A DNA stretch of 46,924 bases from JBPCPM01 sp050999155 (GTDB taxonomy: Bacteria > Actinomycetota > Thermoleophilia > Solirubrobacterales > 70-9): contig JBPCPM010000005.1 in assembly GCA_050999155.1 (NCBI GenBank), forward strand, positions 1-46,924. Reading direction: 5' to 3'. This document shows, piece by piece, positions 32,354 through 40,273 of the stretch; positions within the stretch are counted from its first letter, which is position 1, and each line of letters starts with the position of its first letter. The translations under genes and the position numbers were made by a program. The notes beneath the pieces were generated by a model. The model was not told the origin of the DNA. It searched no databases and saw nothing but the letters and a program-made list of their open reading frames with translations.

Positions 32354-32461
32354 CCGACGCGGTCGCCCAAAACCGGAAGCATGAAGGGTTCGGTTCGAGA
32401 GCTTGCCGATCGGGGTATATGCTCGGCAACGAATTCGCGAACGGTCCTGAGGAGCAGGTAC

Positions 32462-32986
32462 ATGGCGGCAAAAAACAAGGCACTGGCGGTTGGAGCAGCA
32501 GCCGAGTCTGTGCGTTCGAACGAGTACGTGCAGCGGCTGATCGAAGATGACGAGCTGCGCGAGAACATCCAGGAGGCGTACGACTCGGCCAGGGCGGCGT
32601 ATGAGCGGATCGCCGGCGGGAAGTCCCCGGCGAAGACCCTGCTCGACGACAACAAGGTCCATGCCGAGCTCGAGAACGCCCTCGCGTCGCTGCACGAGGC
32701 GACGCAGATGATGCGCGGCAAGCGCGACAAGTCGCGACGCTGGACGAAGGTCCTCGCCATCGCGCTGATCGGCGCCGGCCTGGCGCTCGTCCTCAGCGAG
32801 GACGTTCGCAAGACCGTCCTCGACAAGCTCTTCGGAGCCGAAGAGGAGTTCGAGTACACGCCGACCACGACGCCGGCCGGGTACTCGTCGGCGCCGTCGA
32901 GCGGCGCGACCAGCCCCAGTGGTGGAGCCGCCAAGACGGCGGGCACCGAGGCCGCTGCGGCGAAGACGGGCGCATCGTCGTCCTAG
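32462..32986 (+). CDS. Single-TM protein with alanine/serine-rich tail, unknown function
   Basis: A 174-residue protein. The N-terminal ~90 residues are helical and charged (SNEYVQRLIEDDELRENIQE, then ALASLHEATQMMRG), one membrane helix lies at about 100-120 (KVLAIALIGAGLALVL), and the C-terminal 45 residues are rich in Thr, Ser, Ala and Gly. The start ATG 32462 is supported by GAGGAG nine bases before it. A plausible promoter lies upstream (TTCGAG, 18 bases, TATGCT ending at 32423). I do not recognise a named family; similar helical-plus-TM proteins occur widely in Actinobacteria. It may be a peripheral stress or envelope protein, but nothing in the sequence proves this. Confidence 0.75.
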   Translation: MAAKNKALAVGAAAESVRSNEYVQRLIEDDELRENIQEAYDSARAAYERIAGGKSPAKTLLDDNKVHAELENALASLHEATQMMRGKRDKSRRWTKVLAIALIGAGLALVLSEDVRKTVLDKLFGAEEEFEYTPTTTPAGYSSAPSSGATSPSGGAAKTAGTEAAAAKTGASSS

Positions 32987-33068
32987 CCGCACACAGGACC
33001 GTGTGATCTTCGGGGGCGTCCGCAAGGGCGCCCCCGTTGTCGTTCCGGAGCCCTTGCTGCCGGGAGGG

Positions 33069-34076
33069 CTAGTCGCCCTGCGCGGGGGCCTCGAGCCACT
33101 CGCGCATGGTGCGGTGGTGGCGCTCGTGGGCCCCGGTCGCGATCTCCTCGCGGAGCTCGGCGACGGTGCCGTAGCGCTCGGCGACCACGTTGTGGCGGTG
33201 GATCGTCTCGAGGTTCTCCTGGCGGGCCATCACGAATGCGTCGTCACCGAGGTCGCCGAGCATCTCGAGGACGCGGCGGACCATCTCGCGCACGCAGTCC
33301 TCGACGAAGCGCGGGTTGGCGTGGGCCCGCTCGACGACCTCGACCTCGTCGGCGCGCTTCATCAGCTCGTAGATCTCCGAGCTCATGGACTGCTCGACGA
33401 GGCGCAGCAGCTCGCGGGCGTCGACGTCGGGGCCGGCATCCTCGGGCGATCCGACGTAGAGCGTTCCGATCCCCCGTTGGTTGTGGGTGGCCACCGGAAC
33501 GGCCCCGAGGATCCGCTCGATCTCGTCGTCGTCGAAGCCCTGCTCGGCCAGGCGGGTGCGCGAGCGGCTCGCCACCATCTCCTGGGCGCAGGGACATGCC
33601 GTCATGCCCTGGGCCTCGACGCCGATCAGCGTCCGCGTCCCCAGCTCGGAGGCCACGGCGGTGCCGAAGAGCCCGTACATCTCCTGGGTCGGGATGCCAG
33701 AGGCCGGGGCGGGGACAGTTTCGGGGTAGCGCGCGGCGACGCGGACCTCCGCCCGCAGGCCGTCCTGACGCTCGCGGACCTGGCCCGCGATCAGGGCGGC
33801 CAGCTCTTCGGCGCGCAAGGTCTCGCCCAGGATGACGGTGTCGATGGCCTCGTTGACGACCTCCTCGAAGCGCGACATGTGGACGCCGGCCTGCCGAGGA
33901 TTGAGGTCGATGTAGCACTCCAGCTCGGCGTGAAAGAGCTGCGGGCCGTCGTCGCCGCGGATGCTCAGGACCTTCTCCACTCCGGTGACACCGACGCGGG
34001 AAAGGCTTACCTGCGTGGCGGGGACGGACGCCTGCACATCGGGCACGTCGGCCGTCAGGGCCGGGGGGCGGTTCAT
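33069..34076 (-). CDS. mptA: GTP cyclohydrolase IB, MptA/FolE2 family
   Basis: A 335-residue enzyme of the type IB GTP cyclohydrolase family, which opens the GTP ring to start folate or related pterin synthesis. Seen: VSLSRVGVTGVEKVLSI at the start, the metal-site GMTACPCAQEM, THNQRGIGTLYV (substrate region), and HANPRFVEDCVREMV. The GMTACPCAQ form is nearer the archaeal MptA subgroup than typical bacterial FolE2. The ATG at 34076 matches the family start (VPDVQASVP shortly after). It is divergent from the sigma factor gene and convergent with the one-TM protein gene. Confidence 0.9.
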   Translation of the reverse strand: MNRPPALTADVPDVQASVPATQVSLSRVGVTGVEKVLSIRGDDGPQLFHAELECYIDLNPRQAGVHMSRFEEVVNEAIDTVILGETLRAEELAALIAGQVRERQDGLRAEVRVAARYPETVPAPASGIPTQEMYGLFGTAVASELGTRTLIGVEAQGMTACPCAQEMVASRSRTRLAEQGFDDDEIERILGAVPVATHNQRGIGTLYVGSPEDAGPDVDARELLRLVEQSMSSEIYELMKRADEVEVVERAHANPRFVEDCVREMVRRVLEMLGDLGDDAFVMARQENLETIHRHNVVAERYGTVAELREEIATGAHERHHRTMREWLEAPAQGD

Positions 34077-34206
34077 CACGGGGCCTCGGTGGGGTCGGGG
34101 CGGGCAGGGGGCCCGCCGGGCTACCGGTGGGACGGCTTGCGCACACCGGTCCGGCAAAGGGTAGTCGATGGCCGAAAGCGCTCGGAACTGTGGGCCGTTG
34201 CAGGTG

Positions 34207-34212
34207 TATAGT
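34207..34212 (+). promoter_or_regulatory. -10 element of the sigma factor gene
   Basis: TATAGT lies 85 bases before the start codon. The matching -35 position (GGAACT) is weak. This leaves a leader of roughly 80 nt ending in a strong GA-rich ribosome-binding site. Confidence 0.45.
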
Positions 34213-34297
34213 TGCCGCGCTCGACGCGCGATGGGGTCTGAACGCGCGGGAGCACCGGACGAATTGTCCTAGCAGCACCGGGAGAGAGGGAGAGGGG

Positions 34298-35476
34298 ATG
34301 TCCAAGGACCGCGCAGAGTTGTTGGCTGCCAACGGCGCATCATCCAATGGCACGGCCACCGCGCCCGCCAACGGAAACGACACGAGCAACGGCGATTCGC
34401 CGTTCGCCGACATCGAGGAGCTTCAACGGCTGATCGCCGTCGGCCAGGAACGGGGCCACCTGACCTTCGAGGAGATCTCGGGGACCCTCGAGGAGGTCGA
34501 CGTCACCAAGGAGCAGGTGTCCGCCCTGCACCAGTACCTGATCGAGCACGGCGTCGACGTGATCAACCAGGACGGCAGCACCGCCTACAAGGAGACCCGC
34601 TCCAAGGACGACGAGGTCCGCAAGCCCGAGCTCGATCTCACCGTCGAGCCCAGCCTCGACTCGCTGCGTCTGTACCTGCGGTCGATCGGCCGGGTGCAGT
34701 TGCTGAACGCCGACCAGGAGGTCGTGCTGGCCAAGGCCATCGAGCGTGGCGACATGCGCGCCAAGCGCAAGATGATCGAGGCCAACCTGCGCCTGGTCGT
34801 CTCCATCGCCAAGAGCTACCTGGGCCGCGGGCTGAGCTTCCTCGACCTGATCCAGGAGGGGTCGCTCGGCTTGATCCGCGCGGTCGAGAAGTTCGACTAC
34901 CGCCGGGGCTACAAGTTCTCGACGTACGCGACGTGGTGGATCCGCCAGGCCGTGACCCGCGCCATCGCCGACAAAGCCCGCACCATCCGCATCCCGGTGC
35001 ACATGGTCGAGAAGCTCAACCGCGTTGCCCACGTCGAGCGCCAGCTCGTGCAGACCCTGGGCCGCGAGCCCGAGGCCCACGAGGTCGCCGCCGAGCTGGA
35101 GCTGACCGTACGCGAGGTACGCGACATCCAGCGCCTCGGCCAGCTGCCGGTCTCGCTGGAAAAGCCGATCGGCGACGAGGAGGACTCCGAGCTTGGCGAG
35201 TTCGTCGCCGACGAGAACGCCGTGTCGCCGCTCGAGCAGGCGACCGAGCACCTGCAGCGCGACGACATCGGCCGCGCGCTCGACGCGTTGCCCGAGCGCG
35301 AGCGACAGGTGATCGAGATGCGCTACGGATTGACGGGCGCCGAGCCGCGTACCCTCGAGGAGGTCGGCCGCGCCTTCGGGGTGACCCGCGAGCGGATCCG
35401 CCAGATCGAGAACAACACGCTCAAGAAGCTCCAGGGCCTGCCCGAGGCCCAGCGCCTGCGCGACACCGTCGGCTGA
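34298..35476 (+). CDS. rpoD: RNA polymerase primary sigma factor (RpoD/SigA)
   Basis: A 392-residue group 1 sigma factor. A low-complexity N-terminus (Asn/Thr/Ala) leads to region 1.1-like helices (about 38-90), region 1.2 (SLDSLRLYLRSIGRVQLL), region 2 (NLRLVVSIAKSYLGRGLSFL, then GYKFSTYATWWIRQAVTRAI, the melting/-10 part), region 3 (RIPVHMVEKLNRV), and region 4 ending with the -35 helix FGVTRERIRQIENNTLKKL. SLEKPIGDEEDSELGEFV is the 3.2 finger. Start ATG 34298 follows a GAGAGGGAGAGGGG stretch. It is the probable housekeeping sigma factor that reads the TAnnnT-type promoters noted elsewhere. Confidence 0.95.
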   Translation: MSKDRAELLAANGASSNGTATAPANGNDTSNGDSPFADIEELQRLIAVGQERGHLTFEEISGTLEEVDVTKEQVSALHQYLIEHGVDVINQDGSTAYKETRSKDDEVRKPELDLTVEPSLDSLRLYLRSIGRVQLLNADQEVVLAKAIERGDMRAKRKMIEANLRLVVSIAKSYLGRGLSFLDLIQEGSLGLIRAVEKFDYRRGYKFSTYATWWIRQAVTRAIADKARTIRIPVHMVEKLNRVAHVERQLVQTLGREPEAHEVAAELELTVREVRDIQRLGQLPVSLEKPIGDEEDSELGEFVADENAVSPLEQATEHLQRDDIGRALDALPERERQVIEMRYGLTGAEPRTLEEVGRAFGVTRERIRQIENNTLKKLQGLPEAQRLRDTVG

Positions 35477-35506
35477 GCCGGACGCGCCGCCGGCGCGCTC
35501 GCTTCA

Positions 35507-35579
<73 letters not shown>

Positions 35580-35642
35580 GAGTGGGGCGTAACTCTATCG
35601 GGGGCCATCGGCACCTCCGACGCAGGGCGTGAAGGTCCTGCA

Positions 35643-35725
35643 TGGGGGAGGGGGGATTCGAACCCCCTCAGGCGTAGCCAACGGATTTACAGTCCGCCCC
35701 GGCTCTCCAGCTCCGGCGCTCCCCC
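35643..35725 (-). tRNA. tRNA-Tyr (anticodon GTA)
   Basis: An 83-nt class II tRNA on the minus strand: acceptor GGGGGAG/CTCCCCC, anticodon stem GCGGA/TCCGT around CTGTAAA (anticodon GTA), a long variable arm (TGGCTACGCC) and T arm with GGTTCGAATCC. Discriminator A, no encoded CCA. Confidence 0.95.
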
Positions 35726-35820
35726 TCGGGACGCGGCATTGTAGAGGCGTGATCGTGGGCTCGTTGTGGGGGGCGCTAGGGTGCGCGCCGCAGACGGCGT
35801 CGAGCGATCTTGGAGCAGGC

Positions 35821-36963
35821 ATGGACTTCACCTTCAGCAACGAGCAGCAGGACTTCGTCGACGCGATCCGGGACTTCTGCCGGCGCGAGGTGGGCACGGC
35901 CGAGCAGCGCGAGAAGCTGACCGGCGACTACGAGCGCACCCACAACCAGACGATCTACGAGCAGATGGCCGAGCTCGGGTGGCTGGGGCTGACCATCGAC
36001 TCCGAGTACGGCGGCTCCGACGGCTCGATGCTCGACGCCTGCCTGTTCATGGAGGAGACCTCCAAGGGGCTCGCGCCGATCGGCGGCTACGCGACGACGC
36101 TGATCGTGGCCGGGGCCTACGACCGCTTCGGCACCACCGAGCAGAAGCAGGCCATGCTCGGCGGGATCGCCGCGGGCACCCCCGAGGCGATCGCCATGTC
36201 CGAGCCGGGGGCGGGCTCGGATGTCGGCGCGTTGACCTGCAAGGCCGAGCGCTCCAACGGCGGCTTCGTGGTCAACGGGCAGAAGACGTGGTGCTCGAAC
36301 GCCCACATCTCCGGCCACATCCTGCTCGTGGCCCGCACGACCCGGGGTGACAACAAGCACCACGGCCTGACCATGCTCGAGGTCCCCACCGACGCCGAGG
36401 GCCTGGAGATGCGGCCGATCGACACCATGGGCGGCCGCGAGACCAACGACCTGTTCTTCACCGACTGCCACGTCCCCGAGTCCGCGGTGCTCGGCGAAGT
36501 CGACCACGGGTGGACCCAGCTGATGGCCGGGCTCAACGTCGAGCGGCTGATCCTGGCGGCGACGAACCTCGGCCTGGCCGAGCGCGCCTTCGACGACATG
36601 CTCGCCTACGTCAAGGAGCGAGAGCAGTTCGGGCGACCCGTCGGCAGCTTCCAGGCGCTCAGCCACCGGATTGCCGACCTCGCCACCGAGCTCGAAGCCT
36701 GCAAGCTGATGACCTACTGGGTCGCCTCCAAGGTCGACGAGGACCCGTCGCGGATGCTCCCCCGCGAGGCCTCGATGGTCAAGCTCAAGGTGACCGAGAC
36801 GGCCAAGCGCGTATCGCTCGAGGGCATGCAGATGATGGGCGGCTACGGCTACGCGACCGAGTACGACATGGAGCGCCTGGTCCGCCAGTCGCTGGTCTCG
36901 ACCATCTACGGCGGGACCAGCGAGATCCAGCGCGAAATCATCTCCAAAACGCTGGGCCTGTAG
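35821..36963 (+). CDS. Acyl-CoA dehydrogenase
   Basis: A 380-residue short/medium-chain acyl-CoA dehydrogenase-type flavoprotein, which introduces a double bond next to the thioester in beta-oxidation or amino-acid breakdown. Motifs: LGLTIDSEYGGSDG, EAIAMSEPGAGSDVGALTC (FAD contact), MMGGYGYATEYDMERL and STIYGGTSEIQREI. In the last motif Gly takes the place of the catalytic Glu of medium-chain enzymes (YEGT), as in groups that place the base elsewhere. Start ATG 35821 follows GGAGCAGG; the longer open frame upstream crosses the tRNA-Tyr gene. A TAGGGT hexamer 40 bases upstream may be the -10. The substrate is not predictable. Confidence 0.92.
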   Translation: MDFTFSNEQQDFVDAIRDFCRREVGTAEQREKLTGDYERTHNQTIYEQMAELGWLGLTIDSEYGGSDGSMLDACLFMEETSKGLAPIGGYATTLIVAGAYDRFGTTEQKQAMLGGIAAGTPEAIAMSEPGAGSDVGALTCKAERSNGGFVVNGQKTWCSNAHISGHILLVARTTRGDNKHHGLTMLEVPTDAEGLEMRPIDTMGGRETNDLFFTDCHVPESAVLGEVDHGWTQLMAGLNVERLILAATNLGLAERAFDDMLAYVKEREQFGRPVGSFQALSHRIADLATELEACKLMTYWVASKVDEDPSRMLPREASMVKLKVTETAKRVSLEGMQMMGGYGYATEYDMERLVRQSLVSTIYGGTSEIQREIISKTLGL

Positions 36964-37012
36964 GGCCGGCCGGGGCCGGGTCACCTGCCCGGTCCCGTCA
37001 CGCCCATCGCGC

Positions 37013-37047
37013 TATGCTTCGCCGGCCTCGCTCCCGCGAGGTGTTTT
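37013..37047 (+). promoter_or_regulatory. -10-like hexamer followed by hairpin and T-run before rpmG
   Basis: TATGCT (37013-37018) is followed by CCTCGC-TCCC-GCGAGG (37026-37041) and TGTTTTG. The hairpin looks like an intrinsic terminator. It may end the acyl-CoA dehydrogenase mRNA; if the TATGCT is a real -10, the hairpin would lie at the very 5' end of the rpmG-secE-nusG mRNA and could attenuate it. Confidence 0.45.
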
Positions 37048-37089
37048 GCTGGTTGGGGCTATAAGAGCCTCCGAGTCCGAGGAGTCGTT

Positions 37090-37254
37090 TTGGCGCGCGG
37101 AGACGTTCGCATCGGCGTTGCACTTGCTTGCGAGGAGTGCAAGCGCCGCAACTACCAGACCATCAAGTCACGGCGCAACACGCCGGACCGGATCGAGCTG
37201 CGCAAGTACTGTCCCTGGTGCGGGCAACACAAGCCCCACAAGGAAACCCGGTAG
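37090..37254 (+). CDS. rpmG: Large ribosomal subunit protein bL33
   Basis: A 54-residue protein starting at TTG 37090: ARGDVRIGVALACEECKRRN, then YQTIKSRRNTPDRIEL and KYCPWCGQHKPHKE. Two CxxC pairs (CEEC and CPWC) mark the zinc-binding form of bL33. GAGGAG lies five bases before the TTG. It opens the rpmG-secE-nusG block, an order found in many bacteria. Confidence 0.93.
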   Translation: MARGDVRIGVALACEECKRRNYQTIKSRRNTPDRIELRKYCPWCGQHKPHKETR

Positions 37255-37266
37255 CCGGGCCCCCGG

Positions 37267-37806
37267 ATGGCCAAGAGCCGGCAGCAGCGCAAAGCCGAGC
37301 AGCGCGCCAAGCAGCGCCAGACCGAGCAACGGGCGCAGCAGCGCACCCAGGAAGGCCAGTCCGGCGAGGTCGCCCAGGCCAACGCCGCGATTCAAGGCGG
37401 CCCGGAGGCCGTCGACGAGCTCGAGCAGATGGAGGGGATGCCCGCGCCGGCGCCCAGCCGCGACGACACCCGCCGCAAGGGCCGTCGCGACAAGACCGCA
37501 AAGGACACGACCGCCAAGGCCGACAAGTCGGCCACCGACGACGGCGCCAGGCGTCGCGACAAGCGCTCGGGCAAGGGCAAGCCGGTCCCCGTGCCGAAGC
37601 CCAAGGGGACCGTCGACGAGCGCCAGCGCGGCCGCGTCGTCACCTTCCTGATCTCCTGCTGGCACGAGCTCAAGCGGGTGCAGTGGCCCGACCGGGACAC
37701 CCTCGTCCAGGCATCGGCCGTAACCTTGCTGTTCGTCGCTGTCGCGGCCGCCTACCTGGGCGTGCTGGACTTCGTCTTCAACCAGCTCGTGCAGGCCATC
37801 CTCTAG
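37267..37806 (+). CDS. secE: Preprotein translocase subunit SecE
   Basis: A 179-residue SecE. The conserved core is at the C-terminus (about 122-179): amphipathic helix FLISCWHELKRVQWPDRDTL then one membrane helix (AVTLLFVAVAAAYLGVL). Before it is a ~115-residue hydrophilic extension rich in Gln, Arg, Lys and Ala (SRQQRKAEQRAKQRQTEQRA, then RRKGRRDKTAKDTT), much longer than in most bacteria, where SecE of this type is 60-130 residues. SecE clamps SecY in the translocon. The ATG is 12 bases after rpmG. Confidence 0.92.
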   Translation: MAKSRQQRKAEQRAKQRQTEQRAQQRTQEGQSGEVAQANAAIQGGPEAVDELEQMEGMPAPAPSRDDTRRKGRRDKTAKDTTAKADKSATDDGARRRDKRSGKGKPVPVPKPKGTVDERQRGRVVTFLISCWHELKRVQWPDRDTLVQASAVTLLFVAVAAAYLGVLDFVFNQLVQAIL

Positions 37807-37859
37807 CGCCCGCCGAGCCGGACCCCCAGCCCACCCCCAACCGCCGATCGAGCCAAGCC

Positions 37860-38381
37860 ATGTTCCGCTGGTATGTCATCAACACGTATTCCGGGCACGA
37901 GAAGAAGGTCAAGCAGAACCTCGAGCACCGAATCCACTCCCTGAGCCAGGAGCGCTTCGTGCGCCAGGTCGTCGTGCCGACCGAGCAGGTCTCCGAGACC
38001 AAGGACGGTAAGAAGATCCAGGTCGAAAAGCGCACCATGCCCGGCTACGTGCTGGTCAACATGGAGCTCACCGACGACTCCTGGGGCCTGGTCAAGAACA
38101 CCCCGGGCGTGACCGGGTTCGTGGGCGCCGAGAGCCAGCCCGTTCCGCTTTCCAAGCCCGAGGTCGACCGGCTGCTGCACCGCGAGGTCGCCGCCCGGCC
38201 GCGCACCAAGGCCCAGTTCTCCATCGGCGAGCAGGTCAAGGTCGTGTCCGGACCGCTCTCGGACTTCTCCGGCGAGATCGCCGAGATCAACGAGGATGCG
38301 GCCAAGCTCAAGGTCCTGGTCTCGATCTTCGGGCGCGAGACGCCCGTCGAGGTCGGCTACGACCAGGTCAAGAAGATCTAG
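37860..38381 (+). CDS. nusG: Transcription termination/antitermination protein NusG
   Basis: A 173-residue NusG: NGN domain (about 1-110; FRWYVINTYSGHEKKVKQNL and RTMPGYVLVNMELTDDSWGL, NTPGVTGFVG) and KOW domain (about 120-173; GEQVKVVSGPLSDFSGEIAE). Binds RNA polymerase beta' and links it to Rho or the ribosome. Start ATG 37860 gives the canonical N-terminus; the longer open frame overlaps secE out of frame. It lies 53 bases after secE and 33 before rplK, with only weak Shine-Dalgarno signals. Confidence 0.96.
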   Translation: MFRWYVINTYSGHEKKVKQNLEHRIHSLSQERFVRQVVVPTEQVSETKDGKKIQVEKRTMPGYVLVNMELTDDSWGLVKNTPGVTGFVGAESQPVPLSKPEVDRLLHREVAARPRTKAQFSIGEQVKVVSGPLSDFSGEIAEINEDAAKLKVLVSIFGRETPVEVGYDQVKKI

Positions 38382-38414
38382 CTCCCCCACCGACGACGAC
38401 GCGAAGAGACTCCC

Positions 38415-38840
38415 ATGGCCAAGAAGGTGCTCACCCTCATCAAGCTGCAGATCCCCGCCGGGGCTGCGAACCCGGCGCCGCCGGTCGGTCCCGCGCTGGG
38501 CCAGCACGGCGTGAACATCATGGAGTTCTGCAAGGCGTTCAACGCCCAGACCCAGGCGGACTCGGGGACGATCATCCCGGTCGAGATCACGGTCTTCGAG
38601 GACCGCTCGTTCACCTTCATCACCAAGACCCCTCCGGCCGCCGTGCTGATCCGCGAGGCGCTGAAGATCGACAAGGGCTCGGGTGAGCCGAACCGCACCA
38701 AGGTCGGCGTGATCAAGATGGCCCAGGTCCGCGAGATCGCCGAGCGCAAGCTGCCTGATCTCAACGCCCACGACATCGACCAGGCAGCCAAGATCATCGC
38801 CGGTACCGCCCGTTCAATGGGCGTCGACGTCAAGAACTAG
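38415..38840 (+). CDS. rplK: Large ribosomal subunit protein uL11
   Basis: A 141-residue uL11, the standard length. AKKVLTLIKLQIPAGAANPA, PPVGPALGQHGVNIMEFCKA and the C-terminal rRNA-binding DLNAHDIDQAAKIIAGTARS with SMGV are all present. It binds 23S rRNA in the GTPase-associated centre. rplA follows after nine bases. Confidence 0.97.
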   Translation: MAKKVLTLIKLQIPAGAANPAPPVGPALGQHGVNIMEFCKAFNAQTQADSGTIIPVEITVFEDRSFTFITKTPPAAVLIREALKIDKGSGEPNRTKVGVIKMAQVREIAERKLPDLNAHDIDQAAKIIAGTARSMGVDVKN

Positions 38841-38849
38841 GAGCCCACC

Positions 38850-39593
38850 GTGAGCCGAGGCAAACGCTACGAATCCCAGATCGCCAAGATCGACCGCGAG
38901 CACGCCTACGAGCCGTCGGAGGCCGTGCGCCTGGCCAAGGACATGGCCTCGGCGAAGTTCGACGAGACCATCGAGGTCCACTTCCGGCTCGGCGTCAACG
39001 TGCGCCACGCCGACGAACAGCTCCGCGGCACCTTGTCGCTGCCCAACGGCCTCGGCCGCGAGCAGACGGTCATCGTCTTCGCCCGCGGCGACAAGGCGAC
39101 CGAGGCCGAGCAGGCCGGCGCGGACATCGTGGGCGACGAGGACCTCGCCTCCCGCGTCGAGGAGGGCTTCACCGACTTCGACGTCGCCATCGCGACGCCG
39201 GACATGATGCCGGTGGTCGGCCGTCTGGGCCGGGTCCTCGGGCCCCAGGGCAAGATGCCCAACCCGAAGGTCGGCACCGTCACCCCGAACGTTGCCAAGG
39301 CCGTCGAGGAGTCCAAGGCCGGGCGGATCGAATACCGGACAGACCGCCAGGGCAACATCCACCTGCCGATCGGCAAGGCCAGCTTCGACCACGACAAGCT
39401 GCTGCAGAACTACGCGGCGATCGTCGGCGAGCTCGTTCGCGCCAAGCCCGCGTCGTCCAAGGGCCGGTACATGCGCCAGATCACGCTGGCCCCCACCATG
39501 GGCCCCGGCGTGCGCGTCGACCCCGGCTACTCGAGAGAGGCCGACATCCTGGCCGCCGACAGCCCCACCGACGGCGAGGCCGTTCCGGCCTAG
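38850..39593 (+). CDS. rplA: Large ribosomal subunit protein uL1
   Basis: A 247-residue uL1 with GTG start and AGGAG at the end of rplK. Motifs: KFDETIEVHFRLGVNVRHAD, LGPQGKMPNPKVGTVTPNV and YRTDRQGNIHLPIGKASFD. A C-terminal tail of about 15 residues (ADILAADSPTDGEAVPA) exceeds the usual length. It forms the L1 stalk and often represses its own operon. Confidence 0.97.
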   Translation: MSRGKRYESQIAKIDREHAYEPSEAVRLAKDMASAKFDETIEVHFRLGVNVRHADEQLRGTLSLPNGLGREQTVIVFARGDKATEAEQAGADIVGDEDLASRVEEGFTDFDVAIATPDMMPVVGRLGRVLGPQGKMPNPKVGTVTPNVAKAVEESKAGRIEYRTDRQGNIHLPIGKASFDHDKLLQNYAAIVGELVRAKPASSKGRYMRQITLAPTMGPGVRVDPGYSREADILAADSPTDGEAVPA

Positions 39594-39658
39594 AGGAGCT
39601 GTCGGTCGCCGGCCGGGAGCCCCTGCCGGCGCGTCGCACCCTTGTCGTCGGTCGCGCG

Positions 39659-39683
39659 CGTCAGCGCAGACGGGCGCCTGACG
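39659..39683 (+). terminator. Hairpin downstream of rplA
   Basis: CGTCAG (39659-39664) pairs with CTGACG (39678-39683), extended inside by GC pairs. No T-run follows, but the place, 65 bases after rplA and before an antisense pseudogene, suits the end of the rplKA mRNA. Confidence 0.4.
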
Positions 39684-39794
39684 AGGCCGTTGCGCTCAGA
39701 CCATTCCGTTGTCGTTGCGCGACTCGACGGGGAGGGCACGCTGCGTGCGGCGCCGAGGCCCGGCCCCGGGCGGCGAGGTGGGCGTGCTCGCGCG

Positions 39795-40208
39795 CTACCC
39801 GGGCGGTCGGCTCGAAGCACCCGCGACCCGGGCGAGGTTGCGGACCATCAGCGCCACGACCGGACCGTAGGCGAGGTCGATGGCCCGGTCGGGAATCCGC
39901 CCCGATGCCCCAACGACGACCTCGATCCTGGTCCCCGACCCGGCCGGCAGCGCCCGGTGGTCGAGCTCGACGGGTCCGACCCGCCAGCTTCAGCTGCGCC
40001 CCGCATCGACCGTGAGGATCTCGGCCGCAACGGGGAGGCCGCCCGGGAGCAGGACCGACCCCCGCGCGCCTTCCTCGACCTCGGGATCGCCCAGCCCCCG
40101 AGCGCCACGGACGTGTGGCGCCCAGCGCGACCAGCAGCGCGGCTCGGCCAGCAGCTTCCACGCCACCTCGGGCGGGGCGGTCGATTCCGCTGAGTGCACG
40201 ACGGTCAT
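39795..40208 (-). pseudogene. SRPBCC (polyketide cyclase-like) gene with an in-frame TGA
   Basis: Read from ATG 40208 the minus strand encodes an SRPBCC domain: VHSAESTAPPEVAWKLLAEP, WSRWAPHVRGARGLGDPEV, then AAEILTVDAGRS, a TGA at 39990-39992, and without change of frame SWRVGPVELDHRALPAGSGT and RIEVVVGASGRIPDRAIDLA until TAG at 39795. Family members commonly have a Trp-x-Trp pattern at this strand, so one base change (TGG to TGA) would explain the stop. The gene would give 137 residues if intact. SRPBCC proteins bind hydrophobic ligands. It sits antisense between rplA and rplJ, an unusual place, and looks recently inactivated, or the TGA is a sequencing error. Confidence 0.75.
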
Positions 40209-40273
40209 CGCCGCAGGCTACGGGCGGCGCGGCGCAGGTGGTTGGGCCGCGAGCACCGAGAAGGCCCGGCCGC

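Noticed and set aside
34184..34213. ECF-type promoter (GGAAC ... GTT) before the sigma factor gene
   Set aside because: The spacing of 22 bases is too long for known ECF promoters; TATAGT as a housekeeping -10 is simpler.
39598..39790. A further tRNA or small gene between rplA and the SRPBCC pseudogene
   Set aside because: No T-arm consensus or cloverleaf could be built, and the short frames have no family-like sequence; only a hairpin is supported.
39990..39992. Selenocysteine or programmed read-through at the TGA in the SRPBCC gene
   Set aside because: The expected residue is Trp, not Cys, and no SECIS-like hairpin is evident right after it; a nonsense mutation is simpler.
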